Source of the DNA: an uncultured Lachnospiraceae bacterium
GTDB taxonomy: Bacteria; Bacillota; Clostridia; Lachnospirales; Lachnospiraceae
Length of the DNA stretch: 64,000 nt
Assembly (NCBI GenBank): GCA_944376125.1
Contig: CALWBQ010000026.1
Coordinates: 1 to 64,000 of the forward strand
Direction of reading: 5' to 3'
Shown here: positions 1 through 7,261 of the stretch, in pieces
Layout: each line of letters starts with the position of its first letter
Position numbering within the stretch: position 1 is the first letter of the stretch
The notes under the pieces: model-generated
Seen by the model: the letters and a program-made list of their open reading frames with translations, nothing else
What the model was told of the DNA's origin: nothing
Databases searched by the model: none
Position numbers and translations under genes: made by a program

Positions 1-65
1 CTCCGGCGCAGCCCCAAAAGGGGCTTGCTGGTTTGCTTTGACTTCCTACTACCACTCCAAGTGGT

Positions 66-539
66 TTATTTCTTGTTTTTCTTCACCGGCTCACCCGTAA
101 ACGGGTCAATATACTCTACTAATGACATCTGATCATATTCTAAATCCTCTTCTATTTGATTCTGAATATACGCTTTGATTGCAGCTGTATTCTTCCCTAC
201 CGTATCTACATAATATCCACGGCACCAGAAATGTCTATTTCCATATTTGTACTTTAAATTTGCATGCTTTTCAAATATCATAAGCGAACTTTTCCCTTTC
301 AAATATCCCACAATTTCTGATACTGAATATTTCGGTGGAATTCTGACCAGCATATGGATATGGTCCGGGCAACATTCTGCTTCTATAATCTCTATTCCCT
401 TTCTTCTGCATAACGTTCCCAAAATCTGTCCCACATCTGCCTTTATTTGCTTATATATTACCTGTCTACGGTATTTTGGTGCAAAAACAATATGATACTT
501 GCATTCCCATTTTGTATGGGCTAAACTATTTACGTCCAT
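66..539 (-). CDS. tnpA: IS200/IS605 family transposase TnpA
   Basis: A 157-residue HUH-type single-strand transposase. The HUH motif is His60-Ile-His62, within CPDHIHMLV. The likely nucleophile is Tyr124 in AYIQNQ, with Gln128 four residues later, which is the Tyr-x3-Gln spacing known for this family. Length is normal, so the gene appears intact. The start is set by AGGAGG just upstream on the minus strand. That Shine-Dalgarno lies inside a 12-bp perfect inverted repeat, so translation is probably held low, as described for IS200. No TnpB or IscB accessory gene is next to it, so it is the tnpA-only IS200 layout. Confidence 0.95.
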   Translation of the reverse strand: MDVNSLAHTKWECKYHIVFAPKYRRQVIYKQIKADVGQILGTLCRRKGIEIIEAECCPDHIHMLVRIPPKYSVSEIVGYLKGKSSLMIFEKHANLKYKYGNRHFWCRGYYVDTVGKNTAAIKAYIQNQIEEDLEYDQMSLVEYIDPFTGEPVKKNKK

Positions 540-549
540 TCTTTTGGAC

Positions 550-606
550 CTCCTGTGTTATTCTATTTGTGGTTTTGCAGACCCACTTATTATCATAACA
601 CAGGAG
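550..606 (-). promoter_or_regulatory. Inverted repeat sequestering the tnpA Shine-Dalgarno
   Basis: CTCCTGTGTTAT at 550-561 is perfectly complementary to ATAACACAGGAG at 595-606. In the minus-strand transcript the second arm carries the AGGAGG of tnpA, so pairing would hide the ribosome site. This arrangement is known from the IS200 5' leader. The pairing is seen directly; the repression is inferred. Confidence 0.8.
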
Positions 607-634
607 TTCTTACTTTTATCTAAAGATCCCCCCT

Positions 635-653
635 CCCCCTGCAGAGCAGGGGG
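635..653. terminator. GC-rich hairpin at the 5' side of the IS element
   Basis: CCCCCTGC (635-642), an AGA loop, then GCAGGGGG (646-653), followed on the plus strand by TTATTTTT. On the plus strand this resembles an intrinsic terminator. As part of IS200 it may be both the left-end hairpin recognised by TnpA and a block to read-through. Confidence 0.6.
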
Positions 654-677
654 GTTATTTTTACTGCGGCACAATTA

Positions 678-791
678 GCAGACACAGGGGGCGGAAACGC
701 CCCCTCTGCCTGCCGGGACACAAGCAGGGGAAGGCGCGGTTTGCATAAAACCGGGCCTTCCCCTGTGTTAAGACTATTTGGGTAAATAGTC
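678..791. other. Three tandem hairpins between the IS and the DUF2325 gene
   Basis: Hairpin A is GCAGA (678-682), a three-base bulge, then a GGGGGCG/CGCCCCC stem capped by a GAAA tetraloop, closing at 709. Hairpin B is ACACA (718-722), a four-base bulge, GGGGAAGGC/GCCTTCCCC with an inner CGGTTT/AAACCG stem, closing with TGTGT at 768. Hairpin C is GACTATTT, loop GGGT, AAATAGTC (772-791). No reading frame here is credible. The array could be stacked terminators for the minus-strand DUF2325 gene or a structured RNA. The segment from 540 to 833 otherwise holds only the IS leader. Confidence 0.55.
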
Positions 792-833
792 CTCATATGG
801 AGAAAAAAGGTATTATAAAGATAGTGGGCTGTT

Positions 834-1118
834 TTAACAGGAACAATGCTCTGCAAGAACAGAGTGAAGTGCCGCCGCGCTGCTGGTATGAACATGGGCG
901 ATGGGAATATTGTTTTTTTTGGCTTCCTGAGAAGCGCTGATCGCCATTTTGTGGGAAGCAGTTCCGGTGAATAAAATCAAGAGATCAGGGCAGCCAATTT
1001 TTTTGCGGATCTGTCCGTGCTCTTTCACAAAGACCTTTGCTTTGCAGCCATAGCTTTTGCATATGTCTTCATATTGATACACCATCCGCTCATTTCCGCC
1101 GATAATTACTACGCTCAT
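834..1118 (-). CDS. DUF2325 domain-containing protein
   Basis: A 94-residue protein matching the DUF2325 family as remembered. It begins with a Rossmann-like strand-turn (SVVIIGGNERM) and contains a second strand (DLLILFTGTASHKM) and an IAHVHTSSAAALHSVL segment. The family's biochemical role is unknown, so no reaction is assigned. The ribosome site GAGG lies nine bases before the ATG. A strong promoter with an overlapping palindrome sits directly upstream (1142-1189), so it is probably transcribed alone and under a dedicated repressor. The C-terminus ends in EHCSC, giving two cysteines near the end, a possible metal or redox handle. Downstream are hairpins rather than another gene. Confidence 0.8.
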   Translation of the reverse strand: MSVVIIGGNERMVYQYEDICKSYGCKAKVFVKEHGQIRKKIGCPDLLILFTGTASHKMAISASQEAKKNNIPIAHVHTSSAAALHSVLAEHCSC

Positions 1119-1141
1119 AAAATTTACCTCGATAGACAGTG

Positions 1142-1189
1142 GTTAGTTGAAACTAACTAAAATATAGCATATTTTTTTGGACATGTCAA
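1142..1189 (-). promoter_or_regulatory. Promoter with overlapping operator for the DUF2325 gene
   Basis: On the minus strand there is TTGACA (1184-1189), a 17-base spacer and TATATT (1161-1166). The palindrome GTTAGTT-GA-AACTAAC (1142-1157) begins four bases downstream of the -10 and covers the expected start site. This is a classic repressor position. The TTAG/CTAA half-sites recall operators of metal-dependent DtxR-type regulators, but that link is inference. Confidence 0.7.
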
Positions 1190-1336
1190 GAACATTTGAA
1201 GGAGTTGATGCTATTTTTGCAGGCATATTGAAATGAGAATGGAGAGCCTGGTTCCGCGCATATATATGGAGGTAAGTGTGCGGAGGACAGTATGCCTTTC
1301 AGACAGGCTGTCTGGGAACTGGAAATGGAGGGGACC

Positions 1337-2041
1337 ATGATCAAGGAGGCGAGAAAGCTGCTGGCTGTCTGGGGGGTGGATGCCGTTCTGCTGGGCGTCC
1401 TGATCTGCACTGCGCTGGGAGGAAGAGGGCGTTGGGAGGAGCGAGAAGCGGATGCCGGAGGGGAGGCTGCGGTGAGAACGGATGGGGAAAAGAGCGTGGC
1501 CCTGACCTTCGACGACGGCCCCCACCAGATTTATACGTGGAGGCTGCTGGATGGCCTGCAGGAAAGGGGGGTAAAAGCGACTTTTTTCCTAATGGGAGCC
1601 AATGTCCGGGAGAATCCGGATCTGGTTTTGGAAATAGCGGCCGGCGGCCATCTGATCGGCAACCACGGGTATCGCCATGAAGATATGACAAAGGGGGAGC
1701 TGGAAGGCATGTGTGAATCGATTGAGAAGACCAGCAAGCTGATTCAGGAGATCACGGGAAAGGCGCCGGAATATGTCCGGCCTCCCTACGGATCCTGGAA
1801 CGATGATCTGGAAGAGGCTGTAGATCTGACGCCGGTATTTTGGTCCGTGGACAGCCTGGACTGGAAATACCAAGACGCAGACCAGATTGCCAGGAGGGTG
1901 CTGGCGCAGGTGGATGATGGGGACATTATTTTAATGCATGATATCTTTTCCGCGTCAGTAGACGCGGCACTGGAAATCGTTGACACCTTGCTTGACCGGG
2001 GATATACTTTTGTTACGGCAGATGAGCTGCTCGTTGATTAG
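1337..2041 (+). CDS. Polysaccharide deacetylase (NodB domain), membrane-anchored
   Basis: A 234-residue carbohydrate esterase family 4 protein, likely removing N- or O-acetyl groups from peptidoglycan or another wall glycan outside the cell. Residues about 9-28 form a hydrophobic N-terminal anchor. The NodB motifs follow in order: TFDDGPH (catalytic Asp and metal Asp), HLIGNHGYRH (metal His pair), RPPYGSW, SVDSLDWK and ILMHD (catalytic His). The start is chosen at the ATG preceded by GGAGGGGAC; an earlier in-frame ATG at 1292 lacks a comparable site. It lies 13 bases upstream of rarA in the same direction and may share its transcript. Confidence 0.9.
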   Translation: MIKEARKLLAVWGVDAVLLGVLICTALGGRGRWEEREADAGGEAAVRTDGEKSVALTFDDGPHQIYTWRLLDGLQERGVKATFFLMGANVRENPDLVLEIAAGGHLIGNHGYRHEDMTKGELEGMCESIEKTSKLIQEITGKAPEYVRPPYGSWNDDLEEAVDLTPVFWSVDSLDWKYQDADQIARRVLAQVDDGDIILMHDIFSASVDAALEIVDTLLDRGYTFVTADELLVD

Positions 2042-2054
2042 GACAGGTGATAAG

Positions 2055-3389
2055 ATGGATTTATTTGATTATATGAGAGAAACTGCAAAGGAAACGGAGG
2101 CACCGCTTGCTTCCAGGCTGCGCCCGAGGACTTTGGAGGAAGTAGTGGGACAGAAACATATTTTGGGAAAAGATAAGCTGCTGTACCGGGCGATCCGGGC
2201 AGATAAGCTGGGTTCAGTGATTTTTTATGGGCCTCCGGGAACGGGAAAGACGACTTTGGCCCGGGTGATCGCCAACACCACCAGTGCTGAGTTCAAACAG
2301 ATCAATGCAACCGTGGCGGGAAAAAAGGATATGGAGGAAGTGGTTCGGGAGGCGAAGGATGCCCTGGGGATGTACGGAAGAAAGACCATCCTCTTTGTAG
2401 ATGAGATCCACAGGTTTAATAAAGGACAGCAGGATTATCTGCTGCCATTTGTGGAGGATGGCACCTTGATTCTGATCGGAGCCACCACGGAAAATCCGTA
2501 TTTTGAAGTAAACGGAGCTCTTCTGTCCCGCTCCAGGATTTTTGAGCTGAAGCCATTGGAGAAAGATGATATTAAAGAACTGCTGAGAAGAGCAGTGCAG
2601 GATAAAGAGCGGGGGATGGGAGCTTACCGCGCTGAGATCGATGAAGATGCCATGGAGTTTCTGGCAGATGTGGCCAACGGGGATGCCCGCTCCGCCTTGA
2701 ATGCCATCGAGCTGGGGATTTTGACAACCGACCGGGGGGAAGACGGGGTGATCCACATTGACTTGGCAGCAGCTCAGGAGTGCATCCAAAAAAGGGCTGT
2801 CAGGTATGATAAGAGCGGGGACAATCATTACGACACAATCTCTGCTTTTATTAAAAGCATGAGAGGGTCAGACCCGGACGCCGCAGTCTACTATCTTGCG
2901 CGGATGCTGTACGCCGGAGAGGACATAAAGTTTATCTCCCGAAGGATTATGATCTGCGCTGCGGAGGATGTGGGCAATGCAGACCCCCGCGCTTTGACGG
3001 TAGCGGTAAGCGCAGCCCAGGCGGTAGAGCGGATTGGTATGCCGGAGGCTCAGATTATCCTGGCCCAGGCGGCGGCCTACGTGGCATCTGCTCCCAAAAG
3101 CAACGCCGCGTGCACAGCGATTTTTGAGGCGATGCAGGCAGTGGAAGAGACTCGGACGATGCCGATTCCCGTCCACCTTCAGGACAAGCACTACCAGGGG
3201 GCAGAAAAGCTGGGGAGAGGGAAAGGGTATTTGTATGCCCATGACTATCCTCACCATTATGTGAAACAGCAGTATCTTCCGGATGGGCTGACAGAATGTC
3301 ATTTCTACCGGCCTTCGGATAACGGGTATGAAAAGCAGATCAAAGAGTGGCTGGATTTTTTAAAGGAGCAGACAGATGAAGAAGACTGA
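2055..3389 (+). CDS. rarA: Replication-associated recombination protein A (AAA+ ATPase)
   Basis: A 444-residue RarA/MgsA/WHIP family ATPase acting at stalled replication forks. Walker A is GPPGTGKTTL, Walker B is LFVDEIHRFN, sensor 1 is GATTEN, and an arginine-finger segment LLSRSRIF follows. The C-terminal region carries the tetramerisation part with ARMLYAGED and EDVGNADPRAL, typical of the family. The start was set at MDLFDYMRE because it begins at the conserved N-terminus and just after the upstream stop; the longer frame from 1980 overlaps the deacetylase. The last 14 bases overlap the next gene, so the two are translationally linked. Confidence 0.95.
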   Translation: MDLFDYMRETAKETEAPLASRLRPRTLEEVVGQKHILGKDKLLYRAIRADKLGSVIFYGPPGTGKTTLARVIANTTSAEFKQINATVAGKKDMEEVVREAKDALGMYGRKTILFVDEIHRFNKGQQDYLLPFVEDGTLILIGATTENPYFEVNGALLSRSRIFELKPLEKDDIKELLRRAVQDKERGMGAYRAEIDEDAMEFLADVANGDARSALNAIELGILTTDRGEDGVIHIDLAAAQECIQKRAVRYDKSGDNHYDTISAFIKSMRGSDPDAAVYYLARMLYAGEDIKFISRRIMICAAEDVGNADPRALTVAVSAAQAVERIGMPEAQIILAQAAAYVASAPKSNAACTAIFEAMQAVEETRTMPIPVHLQDKHYQGAEKLGRGKGYLYAHDYPHHYVKQQYLPDGLTECHFYRPSDNGYEKQIKEWLDFLKEQTDEED

Positions 3390-4674
3390 AAAGACCAAGA
3401 GACTGATTGTAATATCACTGGATGCGGTGGGGAAAGCGGATCTCAAGAGGATGGAAGCTCTGCCGAACTTCAGCCGCTTTTTAAAAAGGGCAGCGGTGTG
3501 CAGGGATGTGGAGAGTGTGTATCCGAGCTTGACGTACCCGGCTCACACCTCTATTGTGACAGGCCGCTATCCGAAAAATCATGGCATTGTCAATAACTTG
3601 AGGTTCCAGCCTGGCCGGGAACATCCGGACTGGTTCTGGCAGAGACGTTTTATAGACGGAACAACACTGTACGATGAGGCGGAGAAAAGAGGGCTGAAGA
3701 CGGCGGCTTTTCTGTGGCCGGTGACAGGAGGGGCGAAGATTTCCTATAATCTGCCGGAGATATGGGCAAACCGGCCCTGGCAGAATCAGATTACAGTGTC
3801 GCTGATGAACGGGAGCCCTGGGTTTCAGTGGGAAGTGTTCTCACGATTTGGCTCTATGCTGGACGGCGTGAAGCAGCCGGCCTTGGATTCGTTTGTCCAG
3901 GCATCTTTCCTCTATACTTTGAAAAAATATCGGCCTGATGTGTCGCTGGTGCATTTTACAGATGTGGATAGCCGCCGCCACGATTTTGGCGTCAGCAGTC
4001 CAGAGGCAGATGAGGCTCTCCTGCGCCATGACAGCCGTTTGGGTGAGATTCTGGACCTTCTGGAAGAGATGGGCTGGCAGGATGATACAAACCTGGTTCT
4101 GCTGGGAGACCACTATCAGAAGGATACTCGAAAAGTGTCTTATCCTAACTACTATTTAAAGAAATTGGGCTGGCTGAAAACGGCGGGCAGCAGGGTGAAG
4201 AGCTGGAGCGTGGTGGCCATGGAAGGCGGCGGTTCCTGCTATCTTTACCTGCGCCGGAAAAAGGACCGGAATCGTGTGAGAAAATGGCTGGAAGCCTGGG
4301 AGAAAAGGCCGGATTCACCGGTGGAAAGAATCTATGACGGAAAAGAGGCTGCCGCTATGGGCGCAGATCCGGACTGCGATTTTATGCTGGAGGCGGCAGA
4401 CGGCTGGTATTTCCAGAACGGGGTGGAAAAACCATGGGAGAAAGTTGACCGCCAGAGGGATCCAGCCCTCCATCTGGGCAACCATGGCTACCATCCGGCC
4501 AAGCCTGGGTACCGGACCTTTTTTGCCGGGGCGGGCCCTGACTTTGTCCCGGGAGCAGAGGCTGGCTACATGAGCCTGATCGATGAAGGGCCGACGCTGG
4601 CCAGGCTTCTGGGGGTTGAGCTGCCGAAAGCAGATGGAAAGGCAGTGCTCTCCCTGCTGAGGGAGAGCAGGTAG
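3376..4674 (+). CDS. Alkaline-phosphatase-superfamily phosphodiesterase
   Basis: A 432-residue protein of the nucleotide pyrophosphatase/phosphodiesterase branch. VISLDAVGK near residue 12 gives the first metal Asp, and YPSLTYPAHTSIVTGRYP carries the Thr nucleophile and the typical TGRYPxxHG segment. HFTDVDSRRHDFG supplies the Asp and His of the second site, LLGDHYQ the GDH motif, and LGNHGYHP the last His. No signal peptide is evident, so it may act in the cytoplasm. The GDH motif continues as YQ rather than the common HG. It overlaps rarA by 14 bases. Substrate is unknown; phosphodiester or pyrophosphate bonds are expected. Confidence 0.8.
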   Translation: MKKTEKTKRLIVISLDAVGKADLKRMEALPNFSRFLKRAAVCRDVESVYPSLTYPAHTSIVTGRYPKNHGIVNNLRFQPGREHPDWFWQRRFIDGTTLYDEAEKRGLKTAAFLWPVTGGAKISYNLPEIWANRPWQNQITVSLMNGSPGFQWEVFSRFGSMLDGVKQPALDSFVQASFLYTLKKYRPDVSLVHFTDVDSRRHDFGVSSPEADEALLRHDSRLGEILDLLEEMGWQDDTNLVLLGDHYQKDTRKVSYPNYYLKKLGWLKTAGSRVKSWSVVAMEGGGSCYLYLRRKKDRNRVRKWLEAWEKRPDSPVERIYDGKEAAAMGADPDCDFMLEAADGWYFQNGVEKPWEKVDRQRDPALHLGNHGYHPAKPGYRTFFAGAGPDFVPGAEAGYMSLIDEGPTLARLLGVELPKADGKAVLSLLRESR

Positions 4675-4690
4675 AACGCAAGGCTGCCTG

Positions 4691-5176
4691 TTACATACAC
4701 CGCTGAAGAATCAGGCGGAAGATGAAAAGAAGAAGGGCAAAGACGCCTAGAATGCCTAAAAAGACCCTCAGAACGGTCAGGCTGAAAAAGCCGGCAGCCA
4801 GAATGCCGAGGTAGAGAAGGAGAAACATTGCGTATCCGGCATAGGCCCAGCAGCGGAGGCCGATGATCCGGTTGCGCTCATCGGTCTCCCGGATCTCCTC
4901 TTTTTTGCGAAGATCTGGATTCCGCAGAAGGATCCGGTTCCTCCGGATCCGAATCAGCCCGGCGGCGGCAAGCGCCGCTCCCAAGGGGATATAGACTGCC
5001 GAAATGCGTTCTGCGGCTTCCGGGCTTGGGGCAAGGATGGGAAGCCAGCCAGAGCTGACGGACCAGGCAATCAGCGTGAGAACACCTAAGATTAGAAAGA
5101 CCACACCTAAAAGAATACGGTTTTTACAGCGCTTTTCAAAATCGATGGGGCTGTCAAAAAAGTAATGGTTCAGCAT
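4691..5176 (-). CDS. Four-helix membrane protein of unknown function
   Basis: A 161-residue integral membrane protein that I do not recognise as a named family. Hydrophobic stretches fall near residues 21-42 and 64-78, then after a charged central loop (RKKEEIRETDERNR) near 109-128 and 132-156. The charged loop is probably cytoplasmic. It lies three bases downstream of an XRE regulator gene in the same direction, a common two-gene cassette in Clostridia in which the regulator controls the membrane partner. It is convergent with the phosphodiesterase gene, 16 bases away. Confidence 0.7.
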   Translation of the reverse strand: MLNHYFFDSPIDFEKRCKNRILLGVVFLILGVLTLIAWSVSSGWLPILAPSPEAAERISAVYIPLGAALAAAGLIRIRRNRILLRNPDLRKKEEIRETDERNRIIGLRCWAYAGYAMFLLLYLGILAAGFFSLTVLRVFLGILGVFALLLFIFRLILQRCM

Positions 5177-5179
5177 AGA

Positions 5180-5377
5180 TCATTCCTCCTCAAATAAAAA
5201 AACTTCTTCAATCGTCATATGGAAGTATTTGGCGATTTTATAGGCGAGCTGCAGAGAAGCGTTGTATTTCCCATTTTCCAGGGAAATAATAGTCTGCCGG
5301 GTAACGCCTACAGCCTCGGCCAGGTCTTCCTGCCGGATTTTTCCGGCTTTGCGCAGTTCCTGGATACGATTTTTCAT
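5180..5377 (-). CDS. XRE-family (Cro/CI-type) transcriptional regulator
   Basis: A 65-residue protein made almost only of a helix-turn-helix domain: [10 protein letters not shown], then [20 protein letters not shown] as the HTH, then [18 protein letters not shown] and the acidic tail VFLFEEE. The start was set at the ATG eight bases after AGGAGG; a longer frame beginning at 5398 lacks a ribosome site. Its promoter region contains repeated ATGTAAAGT elements, so autoregulation is likely. Confidence 0.9.
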   Translation of the reverse strand: MKNRIQELRKAGKIRQEDLAEAVGVTRQTIISLENGKYNASLQLAYKIAKYFHMTIEEVFLFEEE

Positions 5378-5451
5378 AGACAGAACCTCCTGGTACACTG
5401 CGGTTTATATGGCGCCTGGGGTTCAGCGGAAGGACGCCATATGAACCAAAA

Positions 5452-5517
5452 ATGTATAAAGTACTTTACATTTTTAATATAACAGATGGGGATACGGATG
5501 TCAAGCAAACTTTACAT
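5452..5517 (-). promoter_or_regulatory. Promoter of the XRE cassette with repeated operator elements
   Basis: On the minus strand: TTGACA (5499-5504), 17 bases, TATATT (5476-5481). ATGTAAAGT occurs upstream of the -35 (5509-5517) and just downstream of the -10 (5463-5471); the second copy is part of a near-palindrome centred on TAAAGTACTTTA at 5457-5468. The placement suits repression by the small HTH protein. Confidence 0.7.
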
Positions 5518-5582
5518 ATTTTTTGAAAAGCCTGAAGCGGGGGAATTACATAGGCGGCAGGGACTGGTTTTGCAAAAAAGCG

Positions 5583-5611
5583 TTGACGAATCGCATATTT
5601 TATGATATAGT
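5583..5611 (+). promoter_or_regulatory. Promoter for rpmG-secE-nusG
   Basis: TTGACG (5583-5588), a 17-base spacer, TATAGT (5606-5611). It is the only good promoter between the XRE gene and rpmG, 107 bases before the rpmG start. Confidence 0.75.
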
Positions 5612-5718
5612 GGACGGGCGAATGGAAGAACCTAGGTCTTTTTTTTATGCCCAAATTCCGACCGGAGCGGGAGAGAAAAGAGACCTCAACATCAAGAATT
5701 TAAGTGGAGGTGGAAGTC

Positions 5719-5868
5719 GTGCGTACAAGAATTACACTGGCATGCACAGAATGTAAGCAGCGCAATTACAACATGACCAAGGACAAGAAGACTCATCCGG
5801 ACAGAATGGAAACGAAAAAGTACTGCAGATTCTGTAAGAGACATACTTTGCACAAGGAAACCAAGTAA
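5719..5868 (+). CDS. rpmG: 50S ribosomal protein L33
   Basis: A 49-residue protein starting with GTG, with GGAGG nine bases upstream. It begins [17 protein letters not shown] and ends RHTLHKETK, the standard L33 pattern. It is the zinc-binding form, with CTEC near residues 9-12 and CRFC near 36-39. The order rpmG-secE-nusG is common in bacteria. Small and GTG-initiated, it is easily missed by ATG-only gene calling. Confidence 0.97.
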   Translation: MRTRITLACTECKQRNYNMTKDKKTHPDRMETKKYCRFCKRHTLHKETK

Positions 5869-5894
5869 TTGCGTGTAGTAAAGGATGTGAATAT

Positions 5895-6095
5895 ATGGGA
5901 GATGCGGTAAAGGAAAAGACTGGCAAACCCAGCTTTTTCAAGGGTTTAAAAGCCGAGTTCAATAAGATTATCTGGCCTGCGAAGGATACGATAATGAAGA
6001 GCACTGTCATGGTGTTGGTCGTGTCACTGGCGCTGGGCTTATTGATCGGCATCCTGGATCTGATCATTAAGTACGGTCTGAATCTCGTTCTGTAA
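5895..6095 (+). CDS. secE: Preprotein translocase subunit SecE
   Basis: A 66-residue single-span SecE of the short Gram-positive type. The amphipathic conserved helix reads FFKGLKAEFNKIIWPAKDT at about residues 14-32, and a single transmembrane helix follows (about 36-58). It partners SecY and SecG in the plasma membrane. It sits 26 bases after rpmG and 19 bases before nusG, almost certainly in one transcript. Confidence 0.96.
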   Translation: MGDAVKEKTGKPSFFKGLKAEFNKIIWPAKDTIMKSTVMVLVVSLALGLLIGILDLIIKYGLNLVL

Positions 6096-6114
6096 GACTG
6101 AAAGGCGGATTAGA

Positions 6115-6630
6115 ATGGCAGATGCACATTGGTATGTAGTCCATACCTACTCAGGCTATGAAAACAAAGTAAAAGTAGACATTGAGAAGACGATAGAGAA
6201 CCGGAATCTTCAGGACCAGATTTTGGAGGTTTCAGTGCCCATGCTTGCAGTGACAGAATTAAAGAACGGCGTGGAGAAGCAGGCAGACAAGAAAATGTTT
6301 CCGGGCTACGTGTTGGTGAACATGGTTATGAACGATGATACCTGGTATGTAGTGCGGAATACCCGCGGCGTTACCGGGTTCGTAGGGCCGGGTTCCAAGC
6401 CGGTTCCCCTGACTGATGAGGAGATCGCCAGTCTGGGCTTCCAGAAAAAGGAAGTGGCTGTGGACTTTGAACTGGGCGATATGGTGGTTGTTACCGCCGG
6501 AGCCTGGAAAGATACCGTTGGCGCGATCAAGGCAATCAATGAGAGCAAGAAGTCCATTACAATCAATGTCGAAATGTTTGGCCGAGAAACCCCGGTCGAG
6601 CTCAATTTCAGCGAAGTAAAGAAAATGTAA
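6115..6630 (+). CDS. nusG: Transcription termination/antitermination protein NusG
   Basis: A 171-residue NusG. The NGN domain opens with WYVVHTYSGYENKVK, and KKMFPGYVLVNM and TRGVTGFVG are conserved. The C-terminal KOW domain (about residues 119-171) contains DMVVVTAGAWKDTVGAIKAI. It binds RNA polymerase and links it to Rho or to ribosomes. Length is normal. It lies between secE and the L11 operon leader. Confidence 0.97.
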   Translation: MADAHWYVVHTYSGYENKVKVDIEKTIENRNLQDQILEVSVPMLAVTELKNGVEKQADKKMFPGYVLVNMVMNDDTWYVVRNTRGVTGFVGPGSKPVPLTDEEIASLGFQKKEVAVDFELGDMVVVTAGAWKDTVGAIKAINESKKSITINVEMFGRETPVELNFSEVKKM

Positions 6631-6708
6631 TCCTCACGGAAGACATTCTTGGCTGAGAGCCGGAAGGCTCATGTAACAGGAATCGGCCTTTGGATTTTTC
6701 GAAGGCTG

Positions 6709-6736
6709 GTGGGAGGGAAATCCCCGACAATACCAC
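6709..6736 (+). ncRNA. L1-operator-like leader element, copy 1 (before rplK)
   Basis: A 28-base element beginning GTGGGAGGGAAATCCCCG and ending ACCAC. It can form an outer GUGG/CCAC helix and an inner GGGA/UCCC helix separated by an asymmetric internal loop, the architecture of the 23S rRNA L1 site and of L1 translational operators. It is identical to the copy before rplA. It ends 21 bases before the rplK ATG, next to the Shine-Dalgarno. The repeat is seen; L1 binding is inferred. Confidence 0.75.
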
Positions 6737-6757
6737 ATAATTTAGGAGGTGCCTAAA

Positions 6758-7183
6758 ATGGCAAAGAAAGTAACAGGTTATATCAAATTACAGATTCCTG
6801 CTGGTAAGGCAACACCAGCACCGCCAGTTGGTCCCGCATTAGGCCAGCACGGTGTAAACATCGTACAGTTTACAAAAGAGTTCAATGCAAGAACCGCTGA
6901 TCAGGCTGGTATGATCATCCCAGTAGTCATCACTGTATATGCAGACAGAAGTTTCAGCTTTATCACCAAGACCCCGCCGGCTGCCGTTCTGTTAAAGAAG
7001 GCCTGCAAGATCGAATCCGGTTCTGCAGTTCCGAATAAGACAAAGGTAGCTACCATCAGCAAGGCAGATCTTCAGAAGATCGCAGAATTAAAGATGCCTG
7101 ATTTGAATGCAGCAAGCGTAGAGGCTGCTATGAGCATGATCGCAGGCACCGCAAGAAGCATGGGCATTACTGTAGAAGAGTAA
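6758..7183 (+). CDS. rplK: 50S ribosomal protein L11
   Basis: A 141-residue L11, the exact usual length. It begins [18 protein letters not shown] and has the [14 protein letters not shown] motif, plus the C-terminal rRNA-binding domain with SMGITVEE at the end. The start at 6758 follows TTAGGAGGTGCCTAAA; a GTG nine bases earlier overlaps the ribosome site and is not the start. The leader carries an L1-operator-like element, so the gene is probably repressed by free L1 encoded by the next gene. Confidence 0.98.
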   Translation: MAKKVTGYIKLQIPAGKATPAPPVGPALGQHGVNIVQFTKEFNARTADQAGMIIPVVITVYADRSFSFITKTPPAAVLLKKACKIESGSAVPNKTKVATISKADLQKIAELKMPDLNAASVEAAMSMIAGTARSMGITVEE

Positions 7184-7217
7184 TCGGTCCTATTGATCTG
7201 ATGGAATATTGAAGCAC

Positions 7218-7245
7218 GTGGGAGGGAAATCCCCGACAATACCAC
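7218..7245 (+). ncRNA. L1-operator-like leader element, copy 2 (before rplA)
   Basis: The same 28 bases as at 6709-6736, without a mismatch, ending just before AGGAGG of rplA. Having one copy directly ahead of each cistron implies that both L11 and L1 synthesis are controlled separately by the same RNA-binding protein. Confidence 0.75.
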
Positions 7246-7261
7246 TAGGAGGTTATTTAGA

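Larger units (their letters stand above)
10..653 (-). mobile_element. IS200/IS605-type insertion sequence (approximate ends)
   Basis: A single-gene element consisting of a Y1 transposase with hairpins on both sides. Beyond the 3' end of the gene are two short stem-loops: AGCCCC/GGGGCT at 10-25 and ACCACT/AGTGGT at 51-65, the second ending right at the stop codon. On the 5' side lie a Shine-Dalgarno-sequestering inverted repeat (550-606) and a GC-rich hairpin (635-653). IS200/IS605 elements lack terminal inverted repeats and use subterminal hairpins recognised as single-stranded DNA, which fits. The exact ends cannot be fixed without an empty-site comparison, and the left end may extend beyond the window start. 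Confidence 0.75.

Noticed and set aside
247..495. An 82-residue plus-strand frame opposite tnpA
   Set aside because: Antisense to a clear transposase. IS200 elements can make antisense RNA, but nothing supports a protein here.
6709..7245. The 28-base repeat pair as a CRISPR array or mobile repeat
   Set aside because: Only two copies, 509 bases apart, each directly before a ribosomal-protein gene, which fits translational operators much better.
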